A DNA stretch of 64,000 nt from Nyssa sinensis (GCA_008638375.1 CM018048.1:53953347-54017346), one strand, 5' to 3'; numbered from the stretch's first letter, positions 35,775-48,315 are shown. Translations and numbers: made by a program. Notes: generated by a model from the letters alone, not told the origin.

Positions 35775-36809
35775 CTGCACCAGAGAAAACAGGGTTGATG
35801 CCATGTGATTAGGGTGGAGATCTGTTGATGTAAAGGTATGGTGCCATGCTGGAAAGTTTCCATCTCTTGGATTGCTGATGTGGCATTCTCCCATGCCGCC
35901 TTGTGGGTGGTCCACGTCGGAACTGGTTCCATGCAACAATGGGTCATACACTCTGGATGAAACATCCCTGAAATGCGCCCATTTTTGTAATCATCAACAA
36001 AACTCTAATCTTAATAGGTAGTGAAGAAGGTAATATATATGTATTGACAGAAAGCCAACTACTACTACTTCTGCTGGAAATACCTGAGTGGAAGTGAGGA
36101 AGCAGCTGCATCAAAAATTGGGGCATGGTTGTGACCGTTGTCCGGTATCCAGTGGAAAAAGTCATGATCAAAGGAGTTTTGCATCCCCTGTTGTTAATTT
36201 ATGTATATTTCAATTCATGCATATATAGTAAAGAAACTAATATGGTAAATTATATACTGATTTCTTTTATAGTTACATAGTGATGGGATCTACGATAATA
36301 AATGCATATAGGTCTTTCGTGTTGTCTTTAACATTCTCCCTGCTAAAGTAATGAACGGTTGCTAAGGGAGAAAGTTTTGCTCATGTCAACAATTGGATTT
36401 TTAAAATTAATAAATTTACTCTTATAATTTTAACATTTCAAACAAAAATAATACCAATAAATAAAGGGTAAATTTATAAAATTGTTATCACCATTAATGG
36501 ATCAGGCAAACATGTCTGGTGAGAGAGAAGAGTGTAAGTAGTCAAACAAAATAGATACTATAAACAATTTTCAAAAACATCAGTATAATTTATCCAAAAT
36601 AATACTAAGTTAAGAAATAAGAGCAGCTTGTTTACTATTAATTACCTGCATGCAAGAAGTGTCGTAAGAAGATAGATGGTTACTCAACAAATATTTCTGC
36701 AAACAAAGCAAGGGTAAATGAAGATTCAAATAAGTGCAGTTGTTTCGTGTTTGGATCGAAGAACAAGTGGTAGATCGAATAAAAGGATGTATATCTCACA
36801 AGTCAATGT

Positions 36810-36845
<36 letters not shown>

Positions 36846-38042
36846 TATATATATACATACCTTTCTCTCCGTGACACAATTCAAGGTGTTTTCGAGATGT
36901 TTCTCGCACGATTCAAGCTCCTCCATGGATGTCATCTTTGATGGATCAGGCTCAAAATTCCTGGTTATACAAGTATTTCAAAAGACCAGAAATTATTTAG
37001 AATTCCATAATTTAATTTTAGTTTTTTAAAAAATTAAAAAAAAAAAAAAGCAGAGTAAAGATCAAAGTGAAAAAAAAAAAAAAAAGATACTCCTTCGGAG
37101 TCATCTATTTTAGATGAACATATAACTTGTGATCTGTATTCAAGTCAATTTTTCTATTATGTAAACAAAACTGTTGTTACGAAAGACTTTGGATTCAAGT
37201 TTCTGTTTATATTCATTTAGTGTAAAATCTGCACTCACTAATCTTATTAGGTCAGGGTTCATTCTCATTCTGGCTTTATGTGTTGTCTTTCTACATATTT
37301 TCTGTTTTTCATATACGTACAGATGGAGTTCACGTGAAAACAAGTATGTATTTGTTTAAATTTTTGGTTAATCTAACCACTGCCTTAAAGAGAAACATGT
37401 AGAGTAGTAGACTTATTCCATGCAGTAGGAATTAAAACTCATTCAAAAAGAATAGTTGTCTAGGTTTTATTTTAGTTGAGTTTGTTATTCTTTTTTTTTT
37501 TTTTTTTTTTGGGACTTTTTGATCTCAAGTCAGTTAAACTTTATATTAAAAATTTGCACCATCTGGAACTTTATCATTTCAAATGAAGAAAGAGTAAGCA
37601 AACTTAAGAACCTTATTTTCTCTTCAGCCATCTGAAGTTGTTGTTGCAATCCACTGACTTCCTGTTGAAGTTCCTGAAATACAAAGATTAATTCAACTCA
37701 AAATCCTTAGAATTTGTGAAGTAAATTGACATTAAGGTTGCATAAGAAATTCACGAATATATATATATATATAGATATGAGTTAGATCATTTTACCTCAA
37801 CTTCAGAGTTCACGGCCGTTTGACTGCGTATATATGGGCCATTGGATTAAAGGAATAAAAATAATCAATGAGGAGCTCAAAAATTATATTTATAAGACAT
37901 TATATCCATGTATTGTAAAAGTTATTCTCTCCAACCTCCTTCAATGAATCTTTCCATTTAAAAATAGTTTTTGAGAATAATGGACATTTATTTTCTGGAA
38001 TGAAAGAAAAATATGTAGCGCCATACATACATCACTCGTGTG

Positions 38043-38079
<37 letters not shown>

Positions 38080-38572
38080 GCATCTGTGTGTGTGAGTGTG
38101 TGTGTGAGAGATAGAGAGAGAGAGAGAGGAAAACAAACTTGGTTAGTTGAACAGCAAGGTCATTTTCATTCCTGAGTTGGTCTAGGGTATTGATCAATAA
38201 CTGCATGAATTTTGTTAAAAATTGTTTCAAATTTATTGAAAAATAAATAAATATAGGATGATTGAAGGTTTGAATGGGTACTGAAACTTTCCACTTGCTG
38301 GTAGTGAGTTCAGGTGAACTTTAATTATTGCATGGAAAAAAGGAAGGAGCCAAGTTTATGTACCCACTCAAAAAATGAGATTAACTACATGTCATTACAT
38401 AAAATGAGGACTAATCTTATTAATAGCAGATTTTTTTCCACTCTTTTTTCACTCTTAATGAGGATAGAAGCTCAGAAGCCTTCTTAATGAGCCCATTCCT
38501 ACGCTTTGAAAAAGTAACTTGTCGATTTGTGTTGTTTTCTATTTTCTTTATCTCCAATTTCACACGACCCAT
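35775..38572 (-). pseudogene. Truncated MADS-box gene copy
   Basis: Recognisable exons with splice sites kept: exon 11 (35775-35967), 10 (36084-36187), 9 (36646-36696), 8 (36861-36960), 7 (37612-37673), 6 (37796-37823), 5 (38139-38200). Exons 2, 3 and 4 are gone, exon 1 survives only from the ATG at 38572 to about 38463 ([16 protein letters not shown] to IKKA) and then runs into unrelated sequence, and the last exon lies outside the duplicated block. The MADS domain therefore lacks its dimerisation half, and the upstream region beyond about 170 bp is deleted. Remaining exons are nearly unchanged from copy 1 (for example Y to N at the start of exon 8, N to D in exon 9, D to A in exon 10), pointing to recent loss. 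A functional MADS protein is not possible. Confidence 0.9.
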
Positions 38573-39689
38573 TTCAATCTTTTTTTTTATTATCTATATC
38601 TATCAAAAGAAAGCAAGAAAAAAATTAAAATTGTTTGAGAGAATCAAATTGCTTTATTTTTTAGAGCCCAAAAAAAAATATTCAAAATGCACGATAAATA
38701 AACATTTCATGGACAACAAGAACCTTTCAAAAAGGGTTGTTAGCTATAGAGAATTATATGAATACGCACACATACATACTTGGAAACTTATGCTTAATAA
38801 CCCTTATATCCAACAGGATAATATTCTTAATTGATTTTAAGAGTAATGCTAAAATAAAGTTCATACTTTATATATATAAAATAATTGGATAAATTATACT
38901 GACATTGTCTGAAATTTATGATAATTATACTAACTTCTCTTGAGGTTTTTAAAATTATGTTGATTTTTCTTACTTTACCTTACAATATACAAATAACTCT
39001 CTCTAGTTAATTTTTTTTTTTCAAAATGACAATATTATTCCTTTTATTTATTTATTTTTATATATTTTTTCAATTTTAACCAAATTTTTATTACCCTTTT
39101 TAAAAAAAAAATTTATTATTTTATTTTAAAAAAATATTTAAGATAAATAATTTTTTATTTTATTTAAAAATAGATTTAAAATTTTTATTAATATTTTTTT
39201 TAAAAAAAAAAAGGGACACTGATTACGTCGTGGTTGGGATGCTGAAGACTTTCTCGTTTCAATATTCTTCATGCACGTTGAAAAGGAGGAAACACTTTTC
39301 AATGACCAAAGCTATTTTAGCAGTCATAATAACTCCATACCAAGGTGCATATGGCCATTTAATCAATCATTTCAGTATATAAAAAAAATGGTAAAAATTA
39401 AATGCATGCATGCCTACAATCTGATGTGGAGCATTATGATTCGCTATCCGAAATGTCAATATATTTGAAGCCCCTTTATGTCACTATTTATAAGAACCTT
39501 CATGCAACCTTTTTTTTAAGTGGATTTACACCAAAAACAACAAAAAGGAAAAGGAAAAGTGGAAGAAGAACACATGAAAGTTAAGAAAAATAACAAAACA
39601 AAGCTCTTTGAATTTGGTAGCCATAACAATCATTACATTATCAATTGTTCTAAAATGCTTCAGCTAAGGAATGAGAATGAGACTTTTTT
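38573..39689. other. Sequence between the MADS pseudogene and LINE-like block (copy 2)
   Basis: Includes the deletion junction near 38740 that joins the short 5' flank of exon 1 to sequence matching copy 1 from 26028, and a block at 39040-39500 absent from copy 1. No gene recognised; short open frames at 39271-39705 have no family resemblance. Confidence 0.45.
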
Positions 39690-40490
39690 TCTTTTAAATC
39701 AGTAAAGCAAAGAGGAATTTTATTGACGAAACAAAGAATGTACAGGGAATACAAATTAGAACATCAATAAAAAGGTGAAATGTTACAAGTATCATTACTA
39801 CTATTAAGCCTCATCCTAACTAAGTTGACAGCAAACAAGAAGTCAATTATATGCAAGCACCAAACCAAATGGTAAAAAAAAAAGGGAACAATGAGAGAAG
39901 AGAAAACTCCGAACAACCATTCAAATAATATTACAATATTCAGAAAACTAACAATCCTAAATTGTTTGAGCAGATAGAGCAACTCAAACACTCTTCAGCA
40001 CCAACAGAAAAGACCAATGAAATAAACCACCAATTGCACCACCTGAAGGCAAGAAAGAAAAGACCAGCCAAGAGCAAAATAAGAGAGCCAACCATACAAA
40101 ATTAATTCAGTCTCCCCAAATAACTTGTTGCAAAAAGAAAATCAAGTCGTTGTATAAGTATGTTGTTTCCTTTCTCTTGGATTTCACCCACAATGTAGCT
40201 TTTGTCTTGATCAAATTAGGAACCAAATCCCACTTAGGATGGACTTTGTTGAAAATGCATTGATTTCTTAGTTTCTACACTGACCAAAAGATTGCAAAAG
40301 GAAAAGCTTCTCAGATTATTTTCTTTAAGTTTTTTAACCTATAGTTTTGCCAACAATCAAAAATACTATTTGATAGAATTTGGGGAGAACCCAATATCTC
40401 TAAAAATCATAACTCTAATAATATGTTAGACCAACTTTTGCTCCAAAAATTTAAACTCTTTTAGAAAAAGTGAACTAATAATATATATCA
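39690..40490 (-). mobile_element. LINE-like 3' region (copy 2)
   Basis: Duplicate of 26410-27240 with the same tail signature (AAGAGGAATTTTATTGACGAAAC). No readable domain. Confidence 0.45.
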
Positions 40491-40826
40491 AACTATTTAA
40501 CATTCACCCTTCCTTTGTCATAAGAGCCACTGTTAGTGGCCTAGCCAAAATTAGCTAATTAAAGAGAACAGTAAAGAAATAAAACAACCAGCTTGCACCC
40601 TTTCAAACTGCATTCCATGGATCATTCTTTGTAGAGTAATGTTACATAAAATTAAAAATTCACCAAATTTATACATCTACTAACATAAATTACTATAATT
40701 TTTCTTTAAACCTAAATAAAAAATTAAATTTTGTTCATTAATTTTTAAAATACTTTTAACACATTAGCAAATGAACAAAAATAAATAATTAAAACCAGTA
40801 TATGAAACATATCTCATCTTCGTATT

Positions 40827-40850
40827 GGGGGGGGGGGGGGGGGGGGGGGG
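40827..40850 (+). repeat. Poly-G tract, 24 bases (copy 2)
   Basis: Counterpart of 27580-27598, five G longer, about 0.2 kb past the stop codon of HIPP copy 2. The length difference is expected of homopolymer slippage or of sequencing error. Confidence 0.9.
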
Positions 40851-41056
40851 CATGAAGTTCTATATGCCCTTGGAAGGAAAAATACAGACTGAAATATTAT
40901 TACAAAGCTGTAGATGTCCATCAACACCATTATGAATTTATGATCAAACCCATCAACAAAACCCTTATAAGCCCATTCTTCATATTTGCATTTTCCATTA
41001 AGTGTACATAACTAAGTGGTAATTAACTTTGCACTTTACAGTGGTGGGGTTATCAT

Positions 41057-41687
41057 CTACATGATAGAGCAAGCATTTGGATTTTCATCACTGAACATGG
41101 TGGTATACTGTTCTTCTACTGTGCTCAAAGTAGCAATGGCAGTGTCCTCAGTAACCCTGACATAACCAGGAGGTGCCTTCTTGTCATAAACCTGAGCAAC
41201 ATAAGGATGAGCCACCAAATTGTATGGAACATAAGGCCAAAGCTCTGCCTTTTTCCCAGTTGACTGAGCCTTCTTCAGCACTTTTTTGGGCTCAACAAAT
41301 CCAGTTACAGACACTTTCTGTTGCTTCAAGTTCACATCCACTGATTTCACTCCTGCTCAAGACAAAAGAATTAAAAACTTAATGTTACTAGTCTTTTTTG
41401 CTAAACAATCTCTCTTTCTCTCTCTAGAATAAAGAAAACCTATAGGTTACTCAAAGCTACAAGGAAAGAGATCAGCATAGGACAAAAAGAAACCAGGAGA
41501 AGAAATTAGAGAAGGAAAAATCAATAGTACCTTTGAGTGAAGAGAGTGCATTCTTGACTTTAAGTTTACAACCTTCACAGTCCATCCTGACTTTGAGGTT
41601 TACAGTTTGTAATTGCTTCTTTTTCTTGCCTTTCTTGGCACCACTTAGTAATTCAGAGAAATACTCTAAAGTGCCTGCAACTCCCAT
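41057..41687 (-). CDS. Heavy-metal-associated isoprenylated plant protein, copy 2
   Basis: Two exons, 41531-41687 and 41057-41352, 150 residues, with GT-AG intron ends and phase as in copy 1. Carries the HMA domain with the canonical MDCEGC metal-binding motif (C37, C40), the lysine-rich N-terminal stretch, WPYVPYNLVAHPYV and the CaaX box CSIM. Differences from copy 1: E8 for D, L26 for I, N30 for D, M35 for I and A105 for T. Several of these (E8, M35, A105) agree with the usual family residues, so copy 2 looks closer to the ancestral protein. It keeps 0.7 kb of upstream DNA that copy 1 has lost, so it is the better candidate for the normally regulated gene; that is inference. Confidence 0.93.
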
Positions 41688-41987
41688 TTTCTCTTCTTCT
41701 AATCACAGAGCAAAACCAATTACAACTTAAACAACTAATACAAAAGCTTCAAGGTAAGCTTGAGGCTTGATGGACTCTGGCTGCAGAAAGAAACAAGTCG
41801 ATGACAAGTTCTCTCTCTGCAATCACTAGTTTTCTCTCACCAAGATTGCAAATAAGGACTACACCTCAATTCGTTTTTGTTTCAGTAGGTGCAGAAAGAG
41901 ATACTAGTAGAGGTGTCAAGAGTAGGGACAGTACTGTTGAGTGACAAGAGAAGAGGCTACTTAAGGTTTTTGGTGGTTTGTCTATGC

Positions 41988-42056
<69 letters not shown>

Positions 42057-42600
42057 AATGATTTGGGTTTGTGAAAAATATCTATGGAAAACCATGGAAA
42101 AAAAAAATTGAAGTGGGGTTCGCCTAGAAACTGCAAGAAACTTCTCTTTTAACCTATGGATTCCTTCCTTGGCTGCTAGAGAACAAACCTAAAAGAGAAA
42201 AAGCCTCTAAGGGCTGCTCTGTAATAGCTTTAATTAGCGGACATATCGATTGTTCTCTTTTTTTACAGTTGTGAATTCCTCTTAGAACAGTACATAGATG
42301 AGTTTTAAAGCAAACTCTAGGGTGCTACTCAAAAACTTGAATTACGTGTGTTGATGAGAGAAATGCACGCTTGGGGTACACGAAAGGTGAAAAGTATACA
42401 GTAAGGTTTGACACCAATATATATACACACATGTATAGAAAGAGACCCTTCAAAAGTTTGAAACAAAAGATTGTGATCAATGCAAAAGAAATGGTAAAAA
42501 TAAAAAACTAAGTGGTATGGGATTTGGATGGCATCAGCAGGTGCAACGTTTTAGAATATCTTGATGACACCTGGTTAGAGAGGTGTTGAACGGTTAATTT
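41688..42600 (-). promoter_or_regulatory. Upstream region of HIPP copy 2
   Basis: Contains the 41834-42545 block missing from copy 1, with an (AT)n tract followed by (GA)n at about 41989-42052. On the coding strand this is a CT-rich then TA-rich stretch 300-370 bp upstream of the ATG, a plausible but unproven core promoter or leader element. Confidence 0.4.
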
Positions 42601-42959
42601 GGGGCCACGTAGCAGTAAAAAAATTGAAGCTGGTAGTAGCTTGCAGCACTTAAAATGCTAGGGTTTGTCCATTAGTGGATTGTTTGGTAGATTGGGGTAT
42701 GATTGGGCGGTGCGACTGTAGAAAAAGAGAGATTAATTGGAAAAAAAAAAAAAAAAGAGACGACAAACAGGTTTGGCTACTGAGACAGATGGCAGCAATT
42801 TAGTAGATGAGAGTATTTTAAAAGCACCAGCTTTCTGTGCTTAAAATTCTTCTTTTCTTGTACCTACTTTTTCTGGATTCAAAATCTCCCAAAATGCCAC
42901 GACTATGAAGGGGTCTAAAGAGATGTTACCAATAAGAATACAATGATTTGCATGTTGGA

Positions 42960-44036
42960 ATGTCAATGGGGTGGATTCGAAATTATTTAAAAATAACTTC
43001 TTTCATCACATTCTACCAGTTTTATTATGTCTTTTGTTTTCTGCCCCTTCTATCAAATCCCGTTTAAAATTATTTTCAAAAATTTAAATTAATCATCTAA
43101 TATTATTAAAAAATTATATTTATATAAATACATAATATATATGTATATATTATACATATAAATATATTTAAAAATTTATATATGTGTAAGTAATGAATTA
43201 TGAAATTACTGAGAGAAATTTATGTAATTTAAATATATAAATAAGACATGTACTTTTTTTTATCACTTTTGTCCGGAACGGTAACAGTTATTAATATATC
43301 TCTCCATCCTCACCCTACTTTATAACAAATGATTCAATTTAATATTGAATAGTATTTCATTAATGTCCTGTCCAATCTAGTTCCAATAATTATAATTTTA
43401 ACATATAAATGACAAGAGGTAAGGAAAAAGGTTAGGAATTGCTGGATTACCCACTGTGCATATGTAGTTGCGTATTACCGTGAAATGATGAATTGATTCT
43501 AGCCATTGATATAAAAGACCAGAAAATGAAAAATGATTCATTGACCATGATCATCATTCAATGATCAAAAGCCTTTAGTGAATCTCCATATATCACAAAA
43601 TAATTATGTACGGACGTATGTATGTGTGTCTGTGTGTGTAGATAAGCATTTGGAGAAGGATTTCTTGACAGAAATTCATTAATCATTGAGCTAAGAAGAA
43701 TAGGGTTCACATATTCTTAGGGTCCACATGAAACACATAGGCAGGTGCTTCCACTGCTGTAATAGGCCACAACCATTAATAGTCACCGACTCCAAACTAC
43801 CTAATTTATATGATGATGCCATTTGATGGTCTTCATCCTACACCCATGGTCCGCTTTCAAAAGCACACAACTTGAAAGAAAGAAAAAAACGTACACACAA
43901 TATTATTGTGGATGGCCTAGATGTCGTGAAAGTGAGATAGATCAGAGAAGCGAGTTGTATGATAAGTGTAACTTGAGTGTCAAATGCTAAGTGAATCCTC
44001 AGAATTGAGTGGTAGAAAAAAAAAAAAAGTAAGGCG
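42960..44036. other. Copy-2-only blocks upstream of HIPP
   Basis: 42970-43635 and 43765-44035 have no counterpart in copy 1 (which joins TGGAATGT directly to the GTGTAGATAAGC stretch). AT-rich; no gene, terminal repeat or domain seen. Whether they are insertions here or deletions in copy 1 is not settled. Confidence 0.45.
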
Positions 44037-45115
44037 ATTTAGAACATTGAGAAAATATTTCTAAGAGTGGCGTGAGACTTCTGCTGTGGAATGGGATTCC
44101 TACTACGAGGAATGCAACTTGAACAAGATTCTAAATACGAGGGATGAGTATGGAACGGAATTCCCAAAAGTTAACTCTCAAGTAGTAGATGAGAAATTAT
44201 TACCCTTTTTAACGTGGTGGTTGAGGGTATTTATAGTAGTCAATCCCTAGGCCTTATGTGAGTTTTAGGTTTCCTGTGTCTCACTAATGTCCAAAATAAG
44301 AGAAAGTTTGAGGAATATGTTGGTTTTAGAAGGTCTAGGAAGCTTCACGCATAAGATGCACGAGACTATTTGAAGAATCCGTTACTTTAGCCACCATGTC
44401 ACAAGATCCTGAGTATTTCGAACATGGGAGAACATAGTGTGAAAATTATACCATGTCCACGTACCAGGCTTTAGGCGCCTCCTGAGAATTTCTCTCAAAT
44501 CTTACAGTAACCTGTTTAGAAATGATGAGTTGAACAAATTTTGGAGACTTTATGAAGTTTTACAAGTTACCCTCATTCATGAGGGGGAGCATTAACATGG
44601 TTCTCCTTACTCATGAACATGAAATAATTGGGAGATAATTATATTTCTGTAGACCTTTGCACTCTTGGAAGTCTCATGTCACTTGAAATTTTCGTGCTTG
44701 TGCAAGTGGTGGTTACAACTGTTCAACTTGTCGATTCCATGTGGAAGAGGAAGGTGAACAATTATTGTTACATGAGCCAAGTTGAACAACTTCCACGTGA
44801 GAGTGGAAGTTGAATAATTATTGCTGCATAAACCAAGTCAAAACGATTTCCATGTGAGAGAGGAAGTTGAACAGTTATTGCTACGTGAACCAAGTTGAAT
44901 AACTTTCTATGTGAAAGAGGAAGTTGAACGGTTATTGTCATATGAGCCAAGTTGAATGGTATCCACGTGTGAGAGGAAACTAACGTGGGACCTAATACTT
45001 ATTATCACTCAAAAGTTTATGCTTAAATTGTTAGTTAGTAAACTTATGCTATTCTTTAGATGTCAATCAAACTTCTTACACCTAACCAATGTGAGATAAA
45101 GGTATTACGGTAAGA
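44037..45115. repeat. Retroelement-like region with a 56-bp minisatellite (copy 2)
   Basis: Duplicate of 29140-30235. The minisatellite lies at about 44740-44975, with the same CAAGTTGAAC units; the first unit is shortened by a small deletion compared with copy 1. Confidence 0.6.
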
Positions 45116-46499
45116 GCTCGCTTAGAGGAGTTTCAAATTTTGGAGAATATATTCTAAAGAATTGATTGTTGAGAAATGAGTTCTAAAAAATATAATCAAT
45201 TTATTATTTCATAAAATTTATGTAAAAATAATTCTAATTATTTTTACCCTTTATATTATATATATTAAAAAATGTGTAAGTAGTTGGTCCAAAAATAAAA
45301 ATTATAAAAAATCAACAAATTTTCAAAAACTTGATTTTATAGTTTCTTCAAACTATGATTTTACTTGGGTTTCGTAAATTTCCATTCTAAAAATACGGTC
45401 AAAATATCTCAAAAGTTAATTTTACTCTTTTTTGTACATCAAAGTCCATGGTTGAACAAACTCTTAACTATGGCTAATAAACAATCTTTTTGTATTATAT
45501 CTACATGAGTAATATTATCATCAGAATAAAATTTAAAAATTTATAATCTGATTAACGTGTGAATTATACGAACCAATCAAATTACAAATTTCTAAATTTT
45601 ACGAGTAACGATAATACTCCTCGTACCCACACACACAAACACACGTATTGCACTATAACTTGTTGAAGAATTATAGAAAGTAATAATGGAGGGCAAGAAT
45701 TGGCCACTACTGATATGTAGCTTTCCTGGTGCTTATCAAAAATAATACCATATCTAAGGTTTAAGGAGAAGGCCCACAAGACCGAACGCACTTGTCACCC
45801 TCGGAGTCGTACACAGGTGCAACAGATTGCAACACCACCACCGTTGCTGTCAACATCTCTACCCTCCTTGTAATGCAGGGCACAAAACAGCAAGATTTTT
45901 CAAGATCCTCAGCAATCTTAGGTGAGATGTCGGTGCATATAATTATAATTATTCAACTTTGTGGAGAATTCTTGAATGGGTAAAGTAACGTACCAACGTG
46001 TCTTTTTAATAATATTTTAGATATGATATAATATGATTAAAATGACACATTATCACATAATATATTAGACTTGTGAAAGAATATTTCCAATTTTGTGGAT
46101 AGTGTAAAAAGAAATCATTATTTAATAACCTTTAAAAGTAGATCAACTGAATTAACAGCACCTCTCATAAAACGAAAGTCATGAGAAGTTTCATTCCTTT
46201 TATTAGAAGAATATCAATATTACTTTTATCCAATTTTTGAATTACTTTTCAAGATTCATATTTGAGAAGTTTTTAGTTTGTATAAAATTAATTATGTTTG
46301 ATTTTAATATAATATGTTAAAATATTCGATTGATTGATTGATTGTAATTCATATATTATAATACTTCATGTTTCTTTAATAAAAAAATAAGATAGGATAG
46401 ATCAAATGAAAAACAAATAAATTATTTCAAAAACTAAAAAAATAAATCAATTAGGATGCAAAAATAAATCAACAGTCCTCTCTCTACACACACACACAC

Positions 46500-46556
<57 letters not shown>

Positions 46557-47164
46557 AGCAATTAAGGAGGAGAAAAAAACCATTTGAAACTTGTTGATAG
46601 GGGTTGTTGCTGAGTGATATTTGTATTAGGTTGAGGATTATAGGTAAGATTGGCACTCCACTTATGCTCGTAGCTCGATCTAAGGTCAAGAAATGTGGTC
46701 TGATGAAAAAACAGAAGTCAGAGAAAAGATTATATAATTTTTATGTTGATAATTCTTTTTAAAAAATTGTAATTTAAAAGACTAATAACTGTTGAATTTA
46801 GTTGAATTGTATTAGCTACATTGTTCTTAAATTAAAGACTTATCAAACATTACAAATATGATCAAGTATAAAGAAATGTAGAATCCAAGATAATTTTATC
46901 ATACATATCATGCACTACATTTTAGACACTTGACTTTAAGATTATAGAAGTTTAGAATTAAACTTGAGTGTTTAGAATGATCATTAGTGAAATTTAGTTT
47001 TAATTATTTGTTAGATTTGACCTTTAGTAGTCATTAAAATTATTTCTAACCTTATTTTTAATTAATATAACACAAAAGTACAAGAAATAATAGGCTTTCT
47101 GTCGTTTGGTATTTATTTTATTTAACTTGATGAATTCATAATCTTAATAATTTAACAAGAGATG
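45116..47164. other. Intergenic within copy 2
   Basis: Colinear with 30236-32244. Contains a perfect (CA)n(CGTG)(TG)n palindromic stretch followed by (TA)n at about 46486-46550, expanded relative to copy 1. No gene. Confidence 0.5.
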
Positions 47165-47465
47165 TTTTTATTTTATTTTTTTTTTATTTTTTTGGATAAG
47201 AGGGAAACAAAAGAAGGTCAAGACACTAAGACAATCTCTGAAGGGAAACAACTAAAATATCAACAAGCATTAGAAGATAGATGCCTAGGAAAGCTGTGTC
47301 ATTGAGCACTTGTGTCTATGATTGTTTGACTCCCATATTCCCGAGAAAATCTGTGCAAGCATTTTCCTCATGGGAGAAGACGCAAGTATGGAGTTTCTCT
47401 TAGTAGGCCTGCCTTACAATCATCGTCAACTAGTGAGGAGGGTTTCTTAGATTGTAAATCAATTT
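47165..47465 (-). pseudogene. LINE RNase H C-terminal fragment (copy 2)
   Basis: Duplicate of 32245-32520 with the same HKENACTDF-type region on the minus strand. Non-functional. Confidence 0.65.
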
Positions 47466-48315
47466 AAGATATTAAATTAATTTATTTATGTCCCTTCCTT
47501 ATTAATTAAATTAAAAAATTAATATAAATTTTTCCACACTATTGATGAATGATTATGTTTCTAATTTTTATATTATTTGAAGTTTAACGTTACCCTCACG
47601 AATGCTAAAAACTACACTGACATACCTATGTAAATCATTGGGATCAATGGTTCAAAAACTGTTGAATAATTTCGACACAAAAAGTCACTCTTTAGCAGAA
47701 AGAACAAGTGTCCGCCACAAGTTCAAAGATGTTGAGCCCACATCCAATAATGCAACATTTCTTAATATAATCCGGTTTAACTTATACCAGCACCACATTT
47801 AGCTGTCTTTTCAAGCGTTATCACATTTTGGATACCACGAGATTGCAGGAATTGTATTAGCATGAACAAGGCACACTTTTCACTATCTATCTTCAATAGA
47901 TACAAATATATATATATATATATATATATATTACCTGTACTTGATAAGAACAATAAAATTAGTCATTGTTATCACAGAAATTAGATCGCTAAATCTCCTT
48001 TGGTTTGCTCCAGTTCTTAGCATAAAATTTACTGTGTTTTTTTAGTTCCAAGAAAGATCTAATAATAATGCCAACATATTACAGCTGAAAAAATAAGCAA
48101 CTATACTATATATAGTAATACTATCAAAGTAAATATATTAACCAAGAGAAGAGGTACTGTAGACCCAAAGTACAAAGTCACCTAAAAAAATTAAATTACT
48201 AAAAAGCCAACCCCAATCAATACAATGACCTAGAGACAAAAAGTAAAACTCCCTTGCATGCAAGAGAGGTTGACTGGAACAAACGGAATTACAAGTAGAT
48301 ACACGGCAAGAGAGA
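47466..48315. other. Right end of copy 2 and 3' flank of the protease gene
   Basis: Colinear with copy 1 to 48254, then unique sequence CTTGCATGCAAGAGAGG leading to the protease stop codon at 48316. The protease 3' UTR probably reaches into the duplicated block. Confidence 0.5.

Larger units (their letters stand above)
34961..48254. repeat. Segmental tandem duplication, copy 2
   Basis: Direct-orientation duplicate of 18099-33328. It lacks the matching DNA for 21748-24290 and 24573-26027, and has extra blocks at about 39040-39500, 41834-42545, 42970-43635 and 43765-44035. Its right end runs without a break into the 3' flank of the aspartic protease gene (48255 onward), so this side is the ancestral context. 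Contents: MADS pseudogene, intact HIPP gene, the same LINE and LTR fragments. Confidence 0.93.

Noticed and set aside
36810..36856. Open frames crossing (CA)n and (TA)n microsatellites
   Set aside because: Their apparent histidine/threonine and isoleucine/tyrosine repeats are translations of simple repeats; the real exon 8 begins at 36861.
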